A stretch of 64,000 nucleotides of DNA from Rappaport israeli (GTDB taxonomy: Bacteria > Pseudomonadota > Gammaproteobacteria > Cardiobacteriales > Cardiobacteriaceae), in contig NZ_LXHZ01000004.1 of NCBI RefSeq assembly GCF_001888055.1, positions 62,001 to 126,000 on the forward strand. Direction: 5' to 3'. Position 1 is the stretch's first letter. Every line of letters starts with the position of its first letter. Shown here in pieces: positions 11,144 through 21,264 of the stretch. The position numbers were made by a program, and so were the translations under genes. The notes beneath the pieces are model-generated. The model was given only the letters and a program-made list of their open reading frames with translations, had not been told where the DNA came from and did not search any database.

Positions 11144-13762
11144 ATGACCGTTGCTGAATTGGCGAAACAATTAAAAATACCGGTTAATCGCCTACTAGAT
11201 TTGATTGCGGAGGCAAAAATTGATGTTAGTAGTGCTGAAGATACTATGTCGCCAGCACAGAAAGTGGCGTTGACTAAACATATTGCATCGAAGAAAAAAA
11301 CTAAGCTTAGTTTGGATGCGGCGAAAAAAAATAATACCGCTAAAACTAAAGAAGTAGCAGCTAAAACAACACCAAAAGCAAAATCTAAATCACAAAAAAC
11401 AGCTGAACAGTCTGCAAGCAAAGCGCAAGAGAAAAAATTAAGCCCTTTAGAACTTGCTAAGCAAATGGCAGAGCAAAAGCGTTTGGAGCAAGGTGAGGCG
11501 CAACGTGATACTGAACAAAAAGCGCATCAAGAGGCAATTGAAGCAGAGAAAAAACGCATAGAAGAAGAGAAAAAACGTAAGGTGCGCAAAGAGAAAGAAG
11601 CAAAAGCGCAAGAAAAAGAACAAGAAGAACGCCAAAAAGCTGAAGCGGCTTTCCAAGCGCAACTGGCAGAACAGGAAAAAGCACGCAAATTACGTGAAGA
11701 GGAAGAGGCGCGGAAAAATACTGAAGAGCAGTTGCGCAAACAAAAAGAGCGTGAAAAACAATCAGCAAAAGAACGCGCGGAGCTAGAGCGTAAGCGTCAA
11801 GAAGCTTTGCAGGCGGTTGAAAAAGTTGAGGGATATGAGGAAGAGGCGCAGTCGCGTTTTCATATCAAATCTAAAGAGAAATTTTATGGTAATAAGGAGC
11901 GCGGCGGGCGTAAGCGCCAAGAGGATGAGGAGCGCAAAAGCAGCGCGCGTGGTCGTCAAAAAGCAGAGCGCAAAGGCGGTAAATTTGAAAAACCAGTAAC
12001 GCCAGTTTCGCGTGAAATTAGAATTCCTGAAACAATTACCGTAGGTGAACTGGCGCAAAAAATGACCGTAAAGGCTGGCGAACTGATTAAAACGATGATG
12101 AAAATGGGTTCGATGGTTACTATCAATCAAATCCTTGACCAAGAAACGGCGGCGTTGGTTGCAGAAGAAATGGGGCATAAGTATGTGCTGATTAATGAAA
12201 ATGAATTAGAAGAGGCGGTATTTGCGCAAGCAGAAGAAAATTCAGGAGAGGTGAAACCTAGAGCGCCTGTGGTTACGATTATGGGGCATGTTGACCATGG
12301 GAAAACGTCTTTGCTTGATTATATTAGAAAAACTCGAGTGACTGCTGGTGAGGCAGGAGGCATTACGCAACATATTGGAGCCTATCGAGTTCAATCCAAT
12401 GATTCGACGATTACGTTTTTAGATACACCAGGACATGCGGCGTTTACAGCGATGCGAGCACGTGGGGCGGATGCAACGGATATTGTAGTGTTGGTGGTGG
12501 CGGCTGATGATGGTGTAATGCCACAAACTATTGAAGCGATTCAGCATGCTAAAGCTGCAGATGTGCCGTTGATTGTGGCTGTGAATAAAATTGATAAGCC
12601 TGAATCAGATTTGGAGCGCGTGAAGTCGGAATTATCTCAGCATGGAATTATTTCTGAAGAGTGGGGGGGCGAGCATTTATTTGCTTATGTTTCAGCAAAA
12701 ACAGGCGAGGGCGTGGATGATTTATTAGAGCAAATTCTAATTCAATCAGAAGTGCTTGAGCTTACAGCACCTGCAACGGGTTCAGCAACTGGTGTGGTTA
12801 TTGAGTCGCGCTTAGACCGCGGGCGTGGAAGTGTGGCGACAATTTTGGTGCAGTCTGGTTTGATGAAAAAAGGCGAGATTTTATTGGCAGGGATGGAATA
12901 CGGGCGTATTCGTGCCATGTTAAATGAGTTGGGTGAGGAGATTGCAGAAGCAGGTCCTTCAACGCCTGTGGAGGTCTTGGGATTATCAGGAACGCCTAAT
13001 GCAGGAGATGAGATTGTCATTGTTGAAAATGAGCGTAAAGCCCGTGAGATTGCAGATTTGCGCGCCAGTAAGTTCAAAGAGATGAAAATTGCACGTCAGC
13101 AAAAATCTAAATTGGAAAATTTATTTAGCAATGTGAATAAAGAAGAAGTTCATGTGGTGAATTTGATGATTAAAGCTGATGTGCAGGGTTCAGTAGAGGC
13201 GCTATCAGATGCTTTGGTTAAATTATCCACTGATGAGGTGCAGGTAAATATTGTATCAACGGGTATTGGTGGAATTAGTGAATCGGATGTGCAATTAGCA
13301 ATTGCTTCTGAGGCTATTATCATTGCATTTAATGTTCGTGCTGAATCTAATGCCAAGAAGTTAGTAGAGCAAGAAGGGGTTGATTTGCGCTACTACAGCA
13401 TTATTTATGAGGCAATTGATGAAGTGCGAGATGCGATGCAGGGGATGCTTGCGCCTGAACTTAAAGAAGAAATTATTGGTTTGGCAGAGGTGCGCGATGT
13501 GTTCCGTTCGTCAAAATTGGGCGCGATTGCAGGGTGTGTGGTGTTAGATGGTGTGCTTAAGCGTTCAAATCCAATTCGGGTACTACGTGATAATGTGGTG
13601 ATTTATGAGGGTGAATTAGAGTCTTTACGTCGTTTTAAAGATGATGTGAATGAGGTACGCGCGGGTACGGAATGCGGTCTTGGGGTTAAAAACTACAATG
13701 ATGTTAAAACAGGGGACCAAATCGAGTGTTATGAACGTGTTTCAGTTGTAAGGAAGTTGTAA
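11144..13762 (+). CDS. infB: Translation initiation factor IF-2
   Basis: GTPase that delivers fMet-tRNA to the 30S subunit. 872 residues. A small N-terminal IF2 domain ([18 protein letters not shown]) is followed by a long Lys/Glu/Gln/Ala-rich helical linker (about residues 45-270), a second IF2_N-like domain ([17 protein letters not shown]), and the G domain near residue 380 with [17 protein letters not shown] and NKIDKP. Domains II-IV follow. The linker is the usual variable part of IF-2. The ATG of rbfA overlaps its stop. Confidence 0.97.
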   Translation: MTVAELAKQLKIPVNRLLDLIAEAKIDVSSAEDTMSPAQKVALTKHIASKKKTKLSLDAAKKNNTAKTKEVAAKTTPKAKSKSQKTAEQSASKAQEKKLSPLELAKQMAEQKRLEQGEAQRDTEQKAHQEAIEAEKKRIEEEKKRKVRKEKEAKAQEKEQEERQKAEAAFQAQLAEQEKARKLREEEEARKNTEEQLRKQKEREKQSAKERAELERKRQEALQAVEKVEGYEEEAQSRFHIKSKEKFYGNKERGGRKRQEDEERKSSARGRQKAERKGGKFEKPVTPVSREIRIPETITVGELAQKMTVKAGELIKTMMKMGSMVTINQILDQETAALVAEEMGHKYVLINENELEEAVFAQAEENSGEVKPRAPVVTIMGHVDHGKTSLLDYIRKTRVTAGEAGGITQHIGAYRVQSNDSTITFLDTPGHAAFTAMRARGADATDIVVLVVAADDGVMPQTIEAIQHAKAADVPLIVAVNKIDKPESDLERVKSELSQHGIISEEWGGEHLFAYVSAKTGEGVDDLLEQILIQSEVLELTAPATGSATGVVIESRLDRGRGSVATILVQSGLMKKGEILLAGMEYGRIRAMLNELGEEIAEAGPSTPVEVLGLSGTPNAGDEIVIVENERKAREIADLRASKFKEMKIARQQKSKLENLFSNVNKEEVHVVNLMIKADVQGSVEALSDALVKLSTDEVQVNIVSTGIGGISESDVQLAIASEAIIIAFNVRAESNAKKLVEQEGVDLRYYSIIYEAIDEVRDAMQGMLAPELKEEIIGLAEVRDVFRSSKLGAIAGCVVLDGVLKRSNPIRVLRDNVVIYEGELESLRRFKDDVNEVRAGTECGLGVKNYNDVKTGDQIECYERVSVVRKL

Positions 13763-14151
13763 TGGCTAAGGGCTTTGACCGTACGCGGAGAATTGGTGAG
13801 CAGATGCGACGTGATTTGTCGCAAGCAGTTGTGGAGATTTTAGACCATCCAAATGCATCTTTGTTGTCGTTTACTGATGTGCGCGTTACGCGGGATTTAT
13901 CTTTTGCAAAGGTGTTTGTTACCTATGTGTTAGAAGATGAGGAAGAGAGAGATTATTTGGTTAAGCGACTTAATGCGTGCGCACCGCAATTTCGCCATTA
14001 TTTGGCTAAGCGTCTTAGTATTCGAAAAATGCCAGAGCTGACTTTTTATTATGATGAATCGGTAGAATATGGTGCGCACATGGAGCATTTGTTAACTAGT
14101 TTGGTTGAAAAGGCTCAGGATAAGGACGATGACACATCGCAAGAAAGTTGA
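13762..14151 (+). CDS. rbfA: Ribosome-binding factor A
   Basis: Small KH-type protein for late 30S/16S rRNA maturation. 129 residues. Landmarks are RTRRIGEQMRRDLSQAV at the start, DVRVTRDLSFAKVFVTY in the core and RKMPELTFYYDESVEYG near the end. The start overlaps the infB stop (TAATG) and truB begins before rbfA ends, so translation is tightly coupled within the operon. Confidence 0.95.
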   Translation: MAKGFDRTRRIGEQMRRDLSQAVVEILDHPNASLLSFTDVRVTRDLSFAKVFVTYVLEDEEERDYLVKRLNACAPQFRHYLAKRLSIRKMPELTFYYDESVEYGAHMEHLLTSLVEKAQDKDDDTSQES

Positions 14152-15049
14152 GCGTGCAATAGATGGTGTCTTGTTGCTCTATAAAATCGAAGGGCAGACT
14201 TCTAATATGGCTTTGCAACAGGTTAGGCGATTGTATCAAGCAAAAAAAGCAGGACATGGTGGTACGTTAGATCCTTTTGCAGAGGGGGTGCTGCCAATTT
14301 TGTTTGGTGAGGCGAGTAAGTTTGGGCAGTATATTTTAGGTGAGGATAAAAGCTATCGTGTGGTGGCTCGTTTTGGATATGAAACCGATAGTGATGACAA
14401 AGAGGGAATGCCGACACTTGAGGCGGCTGTGCCAGACTGGCAGCAGGTAGATTGGCAGTCGTTATTGGCGCAATTTACGGGTGAGATTTTGCAATCTCCG
14501 CCGATTTATTCAGCGCTTAAGGTGAACGGTAAGCGTGCGTATGCCTTGGCGCGTGAAGGTCGGATTGAAAGTTTACCACCGCGCAAGGTTCTTGTGCATT
14601 TTTTTCAATTTATTGAAAGAGATGGCGATTGTGTGGTTTTTGAGGTGCGTTGCAGTAAAGGAACTTATATTCGTGCGCTGGTGCGAGATGTGGCGCGCGC
14701 TTTGGGTAGCGCTGCGCATGCAGTGGCTTTGACGCGTTTGGCGGTAGGGCGGTTGCAGGCGCCGTGTTATCGCTATGACGAGATTCATGAATATGATTTG
14801 ACTCAATTGCAGGCGTTATTATTGCCTGTCTCTCAATGTGTGGCAGGGTTATCTAAAGTCGTTGTGCCTGAAAATAAGGTGCAGTTTCTAATTCATGGCA
14901 ATGATGTTGCTATCGATGCGCTTGATTTTATACCTAAGCAGGGGCAAAGAGTGGCGCTTTATGATAGAGATGTTTTTTTAGGGGTAGGGGATTGGGCGCA
15001 AGGGCGCATTTATCCCAAACGGTTGTTAAAACAAGATGCGTTACACTAA
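14129..15049 (+). CDS. truB: tRNA pseudouridine-55 synthase
   Basis: Makes pseudouridine 55 in the T-loop of tRNAs. About 306 residues. The catalytic aspartate is in GHGGTLDPFAEGVLP, followed by the family stretch PPIYSALKVNGKRAYALAREG and, later, CSKGTYIRALVRD. The ATG at 14129 (MTHRKKVERAIDG) with AAGGA upstream is preferred over the earlier TTG-type start. It overlaps rbfA by 23 nt. The end overlaps queA by 14 nt. Confidence 0.95.
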   Translation: MTHRKKVERAIDGVLLLYKIEGQTSNMALQQVRRLYQAKKAGHGGTLDPFAEGVLPILFGEASKFGQYILGEDKSYRVVARFGYETDSDDKEGMPTLEAAVPDWQQVDWQSLLAQFTGEILQSPPIYSALKVNGKRAYALAREGRIESLPPRKVLVHFFQFIERDGDCVVFEVRCSKGTYIRALVRDVARALGSAAHAVALTRLAVGRLQAPCYRYDEIHEYDLTQLQALLLPVSQCVAGLSKVVVPENKVQFLIHGNDVAIDALDFIPKQGQRVALYDRDVFLGVGDWAQGRIYPKRLLKQDALH

Positions 15050-16091
15050 GTCAGATTTTTATTATCAGTTACCAGAGGCGTTAATTGCGCGCTATCCTTT
15101 ATCGCAAAGAAGCGCAAGTCGAATGTTGTTGGTTAAGCCAAATTTAGAAGAAGTTGTGCAATTGCTAGATTTGCAGGTGGTTGATTTTGTAGATTTATTG
15201 TCTGAGCGTGATTTGCTGGTGTTTAATAATACAAAGGTGTTGCCAGCACGTTTGCAGGGTCAAAAATCAACAGGGGGAAAAGTTGAGATTTTAGTGGAGC
15301 GCTTGAAATCTCCTTATGAGGTGCGAGCCTATTTGCGTGCGTCTAAAACTCCAAAGGTGGGAGCGACGTTGCATATTGGCGCAATATCGGTTGTGGTGTT
15401 ATCGCGTGAACAGGCGTTGTTTACTTTGCAAAGCACGTTGCCGTGGCAGGAGATTATGCAGCAACATGGGCAAATGCCTATTCCGCCTTATTTAGATAGG
15501 GAGGCGCAGCAATTAGATAATGAACGCTATCAAACGGTCTATGCTAAGGAATTGGGGGCGGTTGCCGCACCAACGGCTGGATTGCATTTTGATAAGAGAA
15601 TGTTGCAAGCGATACGCCAACGTCAAATTCCTTGCACTGAGGTAACCTTGCACGTGGGGGCTGGGACGTTTCAGCCTGTGCGTGAGGAAGATTTAAGCGC
15701 GCACGTGATGCATGAGGAATGGTTATGTGTAGAGGCGCAAACGGTGGCAGCGATTGAAGCGTGCAAAGCGCGTGGTGGACGAGTGATTGCAATTGGCACA
15801 ACGAGTTTGCGAGCGCTAGAAAGCGCAGCGCAAGAGGGGCATTTAAAGCCATGGTCGGGAGATACAAACTTATTTATTACGCCAGGATATCGATTTAAAG
15901 TGGTAGATGCGCTGTTTAGTAATTTTCATTTGCCTGAATCAACGTTATTGATGTTGGTTAGTGCATTTGCTGGTTATGAGGCGATACGAGAGGCTTATGC
16001 GCATGCGATTAAACAGCGCTATCGTTTTTATAGCTATGGCGATGCGATGTTTATCGCAAAGAATCATCAGTCGTTAGAACTTGTGGTTTGA
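15036..16091 (+). CDS. queA: S-adenosylmethionine:tRNA ribosyltransferase-isomerase (queuosine synthesis)
   Basis: Transfers the ribosyl part of SAM to preQ1 in tRNA to give epoxyqueuosine. 351 residues. The start DFYYQLPEALIARYPLSQRSASR, the core VAAPTAGLHFDKRML and VTLHVGAGTFQPVR, and IAIGTTSLRALESAA are all QueA signatures. It overlaps truB. A yhhQ-type preQ0 transporter gene at 27.7 kb fits a queuosine pathway that can salvage precursor. Confidence 0.95.
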   Translation: MRYTKSDFYYQLPEALIARYPLSQRSASRMLLVKPNLEEVVQLLDLQVVDFVDLLSERDLLVFNNTKVLPARLQGQKSTGGKVEILVERLKSPYEVRAYLRASKTPKVGATLHIGAISVVVLSREQALFTLQSTLPWQEIMQQHGQMPIPPYLDREAQQLDNERYQTVYAKELGAVAAPTAGLHFDKRMLQAIRQRQIPCTEVTLHVGAGTFQPVREEDLSAHVMHEEWLCVEAQTVAAIEACKARGGRVIAIGTTSLRALESAAQEGHLKPWSGDTNLFITPGYRFKVVDALFSNFHLPESTLLMLVSAFAGYEAIREAYAHAIKQRYRFYSYGDAMFIAKNHQSLELVV

Positions 16092-16117
16092 GACTTTTGA
16101 AAACTAAGGAGATAAGA

Positions 16118-16782
16118 ATGTTTAAGCAAAAAAATTATCTGTAATGTTGTTATCAGCATTGGTATTAATAGGTTGTACAAATAATGGGCAATTCTCACAG
16201 CATCAAAGCGCAGCGATTGGTACGGCTGTTGGTGCTTTGGCTGGAGGGGTGCTTGGGCATCAGATTAATGATGATAATGGGCGTTATGTTGGGGCAGTGG
16301 CAGGGGCTTTGGCAGGGGCTGCGATTGGGAATTATATGGACAATCAACAGCAGCAAATTCAACAACAAGTTGCAGGAACAGGAATTGATGTCAATCGTGT
16401 CGACCAAGGCACTTTGCAGTTAAATATCCCTAGCGAGGTATTGTTTGCGGTCAACCAAAGCAGTATTAACCCGCAGTTTTATCATTCATTGAATGCTATT
16501 GCCCAAACTTTACAACAATATCCCAATACGATTGTGCATGTTTATGGATTTACAGATGGCAGTGGTGCGGATGATTACAATATGCGCTTATCTCAGGAGC
16601 GCGCGCAAAATGCTGCACAGTATTTAGTGCAACAAGGAGTTAATCCGCAGCGGTTTGTGGTTCGAGGCTATGGTGAGCAATTTGCAACAGCAGAAAATAA
16701 TCCGCGCGACCGTCGGGTTGAGGTGTTTATTCGCGCCATTGACCAAGCCAATCCGCAGGCTGCTTATCAGTTGGTGTATTAA
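16118..16782 (+). CDS. OmpA-family outer-membrane lipoprotein, YiaD-like, with one frameshift
   Basis: Predicted lipoprotein of about 221 residues. The signal peptide MFKQKKLSVMLLSALVLIGC (lipobox LIGC) is restored by adding one A to the A7 run at 16128-16134, and AAGGAG lies upstream of ATG 16118. A glycine-zipper segment follows (AAIGTAVGALAGGVLGHQ and AGALAGAAIGNYM), then a Gln-rich stretch and a C-terminal OmpA peptidoglycan-binding domain (HVYGFTDGSG, NMRLSQERAQNAAQYL, NPRDRRVEVFI). This matches the YiaD/Pal-like architecture that ties the outer membrane to peptidoglycan. A terminator follows, so it is probably monocistronic or the end of the queA unit. Confidence 0.85.
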
Positions 16783-16802
16783 TATTGGCGTTTATATGCC
16801 TA

Positions 16803-16830
16803 AAAACACCTCTATTTGAGGTGTTTTCTT
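16803..16830 (+). terminator. Rho-independent terminator
   Basis: A hairpin AAAACACCTC/GAGGTGTTTT with a 5-nt loop and a following T-rich stretch, 20 bp after the OmpA-like gene and before ribF. Confidence 0.85.
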
Positions 16831-16862
16831 TTATTTAGGGGGCGGAGTTTTAGGGAGAAAGC

Positions 16863-17804
16863 ATGCAAATTCATCGTTGGCAGTCAGGCTGGTCGCCAAG
16901 TCAGGCGGTTGCATTGACCATTGGCAATTTTGATGGCGTTCATTTGGGACATCAGGCGATGTTGTATCAATTACAACAAGCAGCGTTGGCGCGCAATTTA
17001 GACTCTATGCTCATGAGTTTTTTCCCACATCCTAAGATGGTATTGCAACAGGCGCGCTTTACAACAATTACGACTTTGCCAGACCGCGCTTTTTGGTTGG
17101 ATTACTACCGCTTACAGCATTGGCTGTTGTTGGCTTTTACGCCTTCTTTGCGCAAAGTATCGGCGCGGGAATTTGTGTTGGATTATTTGCTTAAGCGCTT
17201 GAATGTACGCTATTTGCTGGTGGGAGATGATTTTAGATTTGGTTATAAAGGGCTGGGCGATATTGAATTATTGCAAAAGATGGCGCAAGCCTTTGGCTTT
17301 GAGGTGCAGGCGCATGAGAGTGTGCGTTATGCTGATAATGGACGGCGTGTATCGAGTTCGATTATTCGGCAGGCGTTATTCGACCATGATTTGGCTTTGG
17401 CGCAGGCTTATCTTGGGCATGCGCTGACTTTTACGGGGCGGGTGCGCCATGGGGATAAACGCGGACGCGCGTTAGGGGCGCCAACGCTGAATTTGCATGT
17501 GCCTGAGAACTGGTGTTTACCCGATGGGGTCTATGTGGTAAAAGTAAACATTTTGGCGCAAAATGAGTCGGTTTGGGGGGTGGCGAATGTGGGAAAAACG
17601 CTAACATTTGCTGGCAAACATCGAAAATTGGAGGTTTTTTTATTTGGTGGGCGTTATCAATTATATGAACAACGCCTTCAGGTCGAAATTAAACACTTTA
17701 TACGCAAGATGCGCCAATTTGATACTCAAGAGGCGCTACAGGCACAAATTCAACAAGATATTATCGATGCACGCGCAGTTATTGCGCGCTTATCTGCTAA
17801 CTAA
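16863..17804 (+). CDS. ribF: Bifunctional riboflavin kinase / FAD synthetase
   Basis: Makes FMN and FAD from riboflavin. 313 residues. The N-terminal FAD synthetase half has IGNFDGVHLGHQAML (HxGH nucleotidyltransferase motif) and DDFRFGYKGLG. The C-terminal flavokinase half has VRHGDKRGRALGAPTLNL and LEVFLFGG. ribF-ileS-lspA order is conserved in gammaproteobacteria. FMN supply also matters for the NQR operon in this window, which needs covalent FMN. Confidence 0.95.
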   Translation: MQIHRWQSGWSPSQAVALTIGNFDGVHLGHQAMLYQLQQAALARNLDSMLMSFFPHPKMVLQQARFTTITTLPDRAFWLDYYRLQHWLLLAFTPSLRKVSAREFVLDYLLKRLNVRYLLVGDDFRFGYKGLGDIELLQKMAQAFGFEVQAHESVRYADNGRRVSSSIIRQALFDHDLALAQAYLGHALTFTGRVRHGDKRGRALGAPTLNLHVPENWCLPDGVYVVKVNILAQNESVWGVANVGKTLTFAGKHRKLEVFLFGGRYQLYEQRLQVEIKHFIRKMRQFDTQEALQAQIQQDIIDARAVIARLSAN

Positions 17805-17825
17805 GGGCTAATGAAGGATAACACT

Positions 17826-20600
17826 ATGGCTGATTATAAACATACTTTAAACCTACCGCAGACGGCATTTCCTATGCGTGGGAATTTACCGCAACGTGAG
17901 CCAGAAATGCTGGCGTTTTGGCAAGAAAAAGATATTTATGCCAAGCAACGCGCACAATTTGCTGATAAGCCAATGTTTTTATTACACGATGGCCCACCCT
18001 ATGCCAATGGCATGATTCATGTTGGGCATGCGCTGAATAAAATTTTGAAAGATATCATTATTAAATCACGCCATTTATTGGGATTTAATAGTCCTTATGT
18101 ACCAGGTTGGGATTGCCATGGGTTGCCGATTGAGCAGAAAGTTGAGCAAAAATTTGGTAAGCCAGGAGTAAAAATTTCTGAAGCGGAGTTTCGTGCGCAG
18201 TGTCGTGCGTTTGCAAGTTCTCAAGTGGCGTTGCAGAAAGAGGATTTTATCCGCTTGGGGGTGTTTGGTTATTGGGATAAACCGTATTTGACGATGGACC
18301 CAAAAGTTGAGGCGGGCATTGTGCGCGCTTTAGCAGATATTGTTGCAAATGGGCATGTGGTGGATGGGTTTAAACCTGTGCATTGGTGTTTGGATTGTCG
18401 TTCTTCGCTTGCTGAGGCGGAGATTGAATATCAAGATAAAACGTCTTTTTCAATTGATGTGGCGTTTGAGGCTTGTGATAAAACTGCGCTTGGCGCTATT
18501 TTTGGGGTTCAGGTAGAGCGTTTAACTGGGATTGATGTGGTCATTTGGACGACAACACCATGGACTTTGCCAGCTAATGTGGCGGTGAGTGTGCATCCTG
18601 AATTTGATTATGTTTTGATGCAAGAAGGCGATAGAGGCGTGGTTGTGGCAGCGGATTTGCTTGAGTCGTTGCAACAAAAATGGGAGATTGATTCTTGGCG
18701 TGAGTTGGCGCGGGTGAAAGGCGCTCAGCTGGATAGGGTGCGGTTGCGACATCCTTTTATTGAGCGTGAATCGCTAATGATTAATGGTGAGCATGTAACT
18801 TTGGAACAAGGCACGGGCTGTGTGCATACTGCTCCAGCGCACGGGGTGGAAGACTATGAGGTGTGTAAGGTTTATGGACTGGAGTTGATTAATCCAGTAT
18901 TGAGTAATGGGACTTTTATTCAGGATACGCCGTTGGTGGGGGGAATGCAGGTATTTGCTGCAAATGAGGTTGTGGTTAAAGCATTGTTTGAATTGGGGCG
19001 CTTGCGTTGTGTGAGTAAGATTGAGCATAGTTATCCGCATTGCTGGCGTCATAAAACGCCGACGATTTTTCGTGCGACTACGCAATGGTTTATTTCGATG
19101 GAAAAAGCGGATTTGCGAAAAACAGCGTTAGAAGGCTTAAAAGAGGTGAAATTTACACCGCAATGGGGGCAGGCGCGTTTGACCAGTATGATTGAGAATC
19201 GTCCTGATTGGTGTATTTCGCGTCAGCGTTTTTGGGGGGTTCCGCTGTGTTTTGTTGTGCATAAAGAAAGTGGGGCGTTGCATCCTAATAATGCAGAAAT
19301 CATGCGTAAAGTGGCGGATATTATTGAGCAAGAAGGGATTGAGGCTTGGTTTACTTTACCGCTGGAGGTGTTGTTGCCAGCAGATGAGGTGCCATTGTAT
19401 GAAAAACTTAATGATGTGCTGGATGTGTGGTTTGATTCGGGCGTTACGCATTATGCAGTGATTCGCGCGCGTGAGGAATTAAGCTATCCTGCGGATTTGT
19501 ATTTGGAAGGCTCTGACCAGCATCGGGGTTGGTTTCATTCGTCTTTGCTCACTGGAAGCGCCATTGATGGGCGACCACCTTATAAAGCTTTGTTAACTCA
19601 TGGGTTTACCGTTGATGAAAATGGGCACAAAATGAGTAAATCGGTGGGGAATGTGGTTGAGCCACAGAAGGTGATTAAGCAGATGGGGGCAGATGTATTG
19701 CGGCTGTGGGTGGCATCAGCGGACTATAGTGCAGAAATTCGTTTATCAGACAATATCTTAAAACAACGTGCGGATGCCTATCGTCGTATTCGTAATACAG
19801 CGCGCTTTTTGCTGGCCAATTTGCATGATTTTGACCCGAAAAAAGATTTGTTGGCGCCTCAAGAGATGGTAGCGTTAGACCGCTATGCGATTGCCAGCGC
19901 TTATCGTTTGCAACAGGCGTTGCAACAGGCATATGTGGATTATGAGTTCCATTTGATTTATCAGCAATTATTTAATTATTGCTCGGTAACGTTAGGTGGA
20001 TTTTATTTGGATGTGATTAAAGATAGGCAGTATACGATTGCCACTGATAATCGCGCGCGTCGTTCGGCGCAAACAGCGATTTATCATATTTTAGAGGCGT
20101 TGGTGCGCTGGATTGCGCCGATTTTGTCGTTCACTGCGGAAGAAATTTGGCAGGTTATGCCAGGAGAGCGGGAAGAATCAGTATTTTTAACAACGTTTTA
20201 TGATGGTTTATTTGATTTAGAAGCAGAGGACGTTAGCGAGGAGACTTGGCAGACGGTCATGCGTTTGCGGGATGAGGTGAATCATCAGCTTGAGAAGGCG
20301 CGACAAGCCAGCGAGATTGGTGGGTCGTTGGCGGCTGAGATTCGGTTGTCTGTTGAGCCTGCTGTGTATGCGTTGTTAAAACCTTTAGAAGCGGAGTTGC
20401 GCTTTGCTTTCATTGTCTCCAAATTAACTTTGGAGCAAGGGGCGCAAACGCAAATTGTGGTTCAAGCATCAAAAGCGCCTAAATGTGAGCGCTGTTGGCA
20501 TCATGTTGAGGATGTGGGCGAAAATGCGGTTTACCCTGATTTGTGTGGGCGCTGTGTGGAGAATGTGGCAGGTGCTGGAGAAGTGCGACGTTATATTTAA
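17826..20600 (+). CDS. ileS: Isoleucyl-tRNA synthetase
   Basis: Class I aminoacyl-tRNA synthetase of about 924 residues. PPYANGMIHVGH is the HIGH motif, GHKMSKSVGNVV the KMSKS motif, and the C-terminal zinc site is CERCW...CGRC. The editing domain region (TTTPWTLPANVAV, GTGCVHTAPAHG) is intact. The start at 17826 gives MADYKHTLNLPQTAFPMRG, aligned with the known bacterial N-terminus; a start 15 nt earlier is less likely. lspA follows after a 110-bp gap that contains a long hairpin. Confidence 0.97.
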   Translation: MADYKHTLNLPQTAFPMRGNLPQREPEMLAFWQEKDIYAKQRAQFADKPMFLLHDGPPYANGMIHVGHALNKILKDIIIKSRHLLGFNSPYVPGWDCHGLPIEQKVEQKFGKPGVKISEAEFRAQCRAFASSQVALQKEDFIRLGVFGYWDKPYLTMDPKVEAGIVRALADIVANGHVVDGFKPVHWCLDCRSSLAEAEIEYQDKTSFSIDVAFEACDKTALGAIFGVQVERLTGIDVVIWTTTPWTLPANVAVSVHPEFDYVLMQEGDRGVVVAADLLESLQQKWEIDSWRELARVKGAQLDRVRLRHPFIERESLMINGEHVTLEQGTGCVHTAPAHGVEDYEVCKVYGLELINPVLSNGTFIQDTPLVGGMQVFAANEVVVKALFELGRLRCVSKIEHSYPHCWRHKTPTIFRATTQWFISMEKADLRKTALEGLKEVKFTPQWGQARLTSMIENRPDWCISRQRFWGVPLCFVVHKESGALHPNNAEIMRKVADIIEQEGIEAWFTLPLEVLLPADEVPLYEKLNDVLDVWFDSGVTHYAVIRAREELSYPADLYLEGSDQHRGWFHSSLLTGSAIDGRPPYKALLTHGFTVDENGHKMSKSVGNVVEPQKVIKQMGADVLRLWVASADYSAEIRLSDNILKQRADAYRRIRNTARFLLANLHDFDPKKDLLAPQEMVALDRYAIASAYRLQQALQQAYVDYEFHLIYQQLFNYCSVTLGGFYLDVIKDRQYTIATDNRARRSAQTAIYHILEALVRWIAPILSFTAEEIWQVMPGEREESVFLTTFYDGLFDLEAEDVSEETWQTVMRLRDEVNHQLEKARQASEIGGSLAAEIRLSVEPAVYALLKPLEAELRFAFIVSKLTLEQGAQTQIVVQASKAPKCERCWHHVEDVGENAVYPDLCGRCVENVAGAGEVRRYI

Positions 20601-20626
20601 GCGCGTATAGAAATGGTAAGGGATTG

Positions 20627-20680
20627 AACCAGCGCTAATCTGCTCTTAGAAAGTTTTGAGGCGGGTGTAAGGCGCTGGTT
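20627..20680 (+). terminator. Long-loop hairpin with T-rich tail between ileS and lspA
   Basis: AACCAGCGC (20627-20635) pairs perfectly with GCGCTGGTT (20672-20680), leaving a 36-nt loop, and is followed by TTCTTTT. It looks like a terminator or attenuator. The loop is larger than usual, so an RNA element controlling lspA is possible. lspA starts 31 bp later. Confidence 0.5.
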
Positions 20681-20711
20681 TTCTTTTGGTATTAAGGCAG
20701 GAGAATTTAAG

Positions 20712-21264
20712 GTGAATAAGAAAGGTACTCAGCAGGCTATGGCGTTAATGGGTGTGGCGCTGTTATGGGTGGTGGCGGATTATTTAACTAAACAATGGGC
20801 GTTGGTGCGCTTAGCGTATGAAAAGATTGTGGTGAATGATTTTATGAATTTTTATTTGACGTTTAATCCTGGCGCGGCGTTTGGGATATTGGCACGCTAT
20901 GGGGGATACAACGTTGGTTTTTTATGGGCTTTGCTTTGGCGGTTACGCTGTTTTTATTATATCGCGCTTATTGTTTTGCCTTAGAGCGTTGGGAGTTTTT
21001 GGCTTATGCCTTTATTGTTGGGGGGCGCTGGGCAATGCGCTAGACCGCTCGGGGTTATTAGATGAGAGTGCATTGGGAGCGATGATTGGGCATGTGGATA
21101 ATCCTAGCCCAGCATATGTTATTGATTTTATTCAGTGGCATTATCAGGATTGGTATTGGCCTGTTTTTAATGTGGCGGATGTGGCGATTACTTTGGGGGT
21201 GGGTTGTTTGTTTGTGCATTTATTTTTGCAGGATAAAAAGCAGGCGGAGGCTCAAGGTGAGTAA
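20712..21264 (+). CDS. lspA: Lipoprotein signal peptidase II, with two apparent frameshifts
   Basis: Aspartyl protease in the inner membrane that removes signal peptides from prolipoproteins. Joining frames gives about 184 residues with four hydrophobic helices and both catalytic aspartates: GGALGNALDRSG and NVADVAITLG. NPGAAFGIL is the other signature. Frame is lost at the T6 run 20918-20923 (one T short) and the G6 run 21020-21025 (one G short). No residues are lost, and the gene is essential in Gram-negatives that depend on lipoproteins, so I call these errors. The 3' end overlaps ansA by 8 nt. Confidence 0.9.

Noticed and set aside
11457-12178. Several - strand frames over 70-130 codons inside infB
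   Set aside because: They mirror the Lys/Glu-rich linker of IF-2 and read as Leu/Phe/Ser strings; no start signals or known domains.
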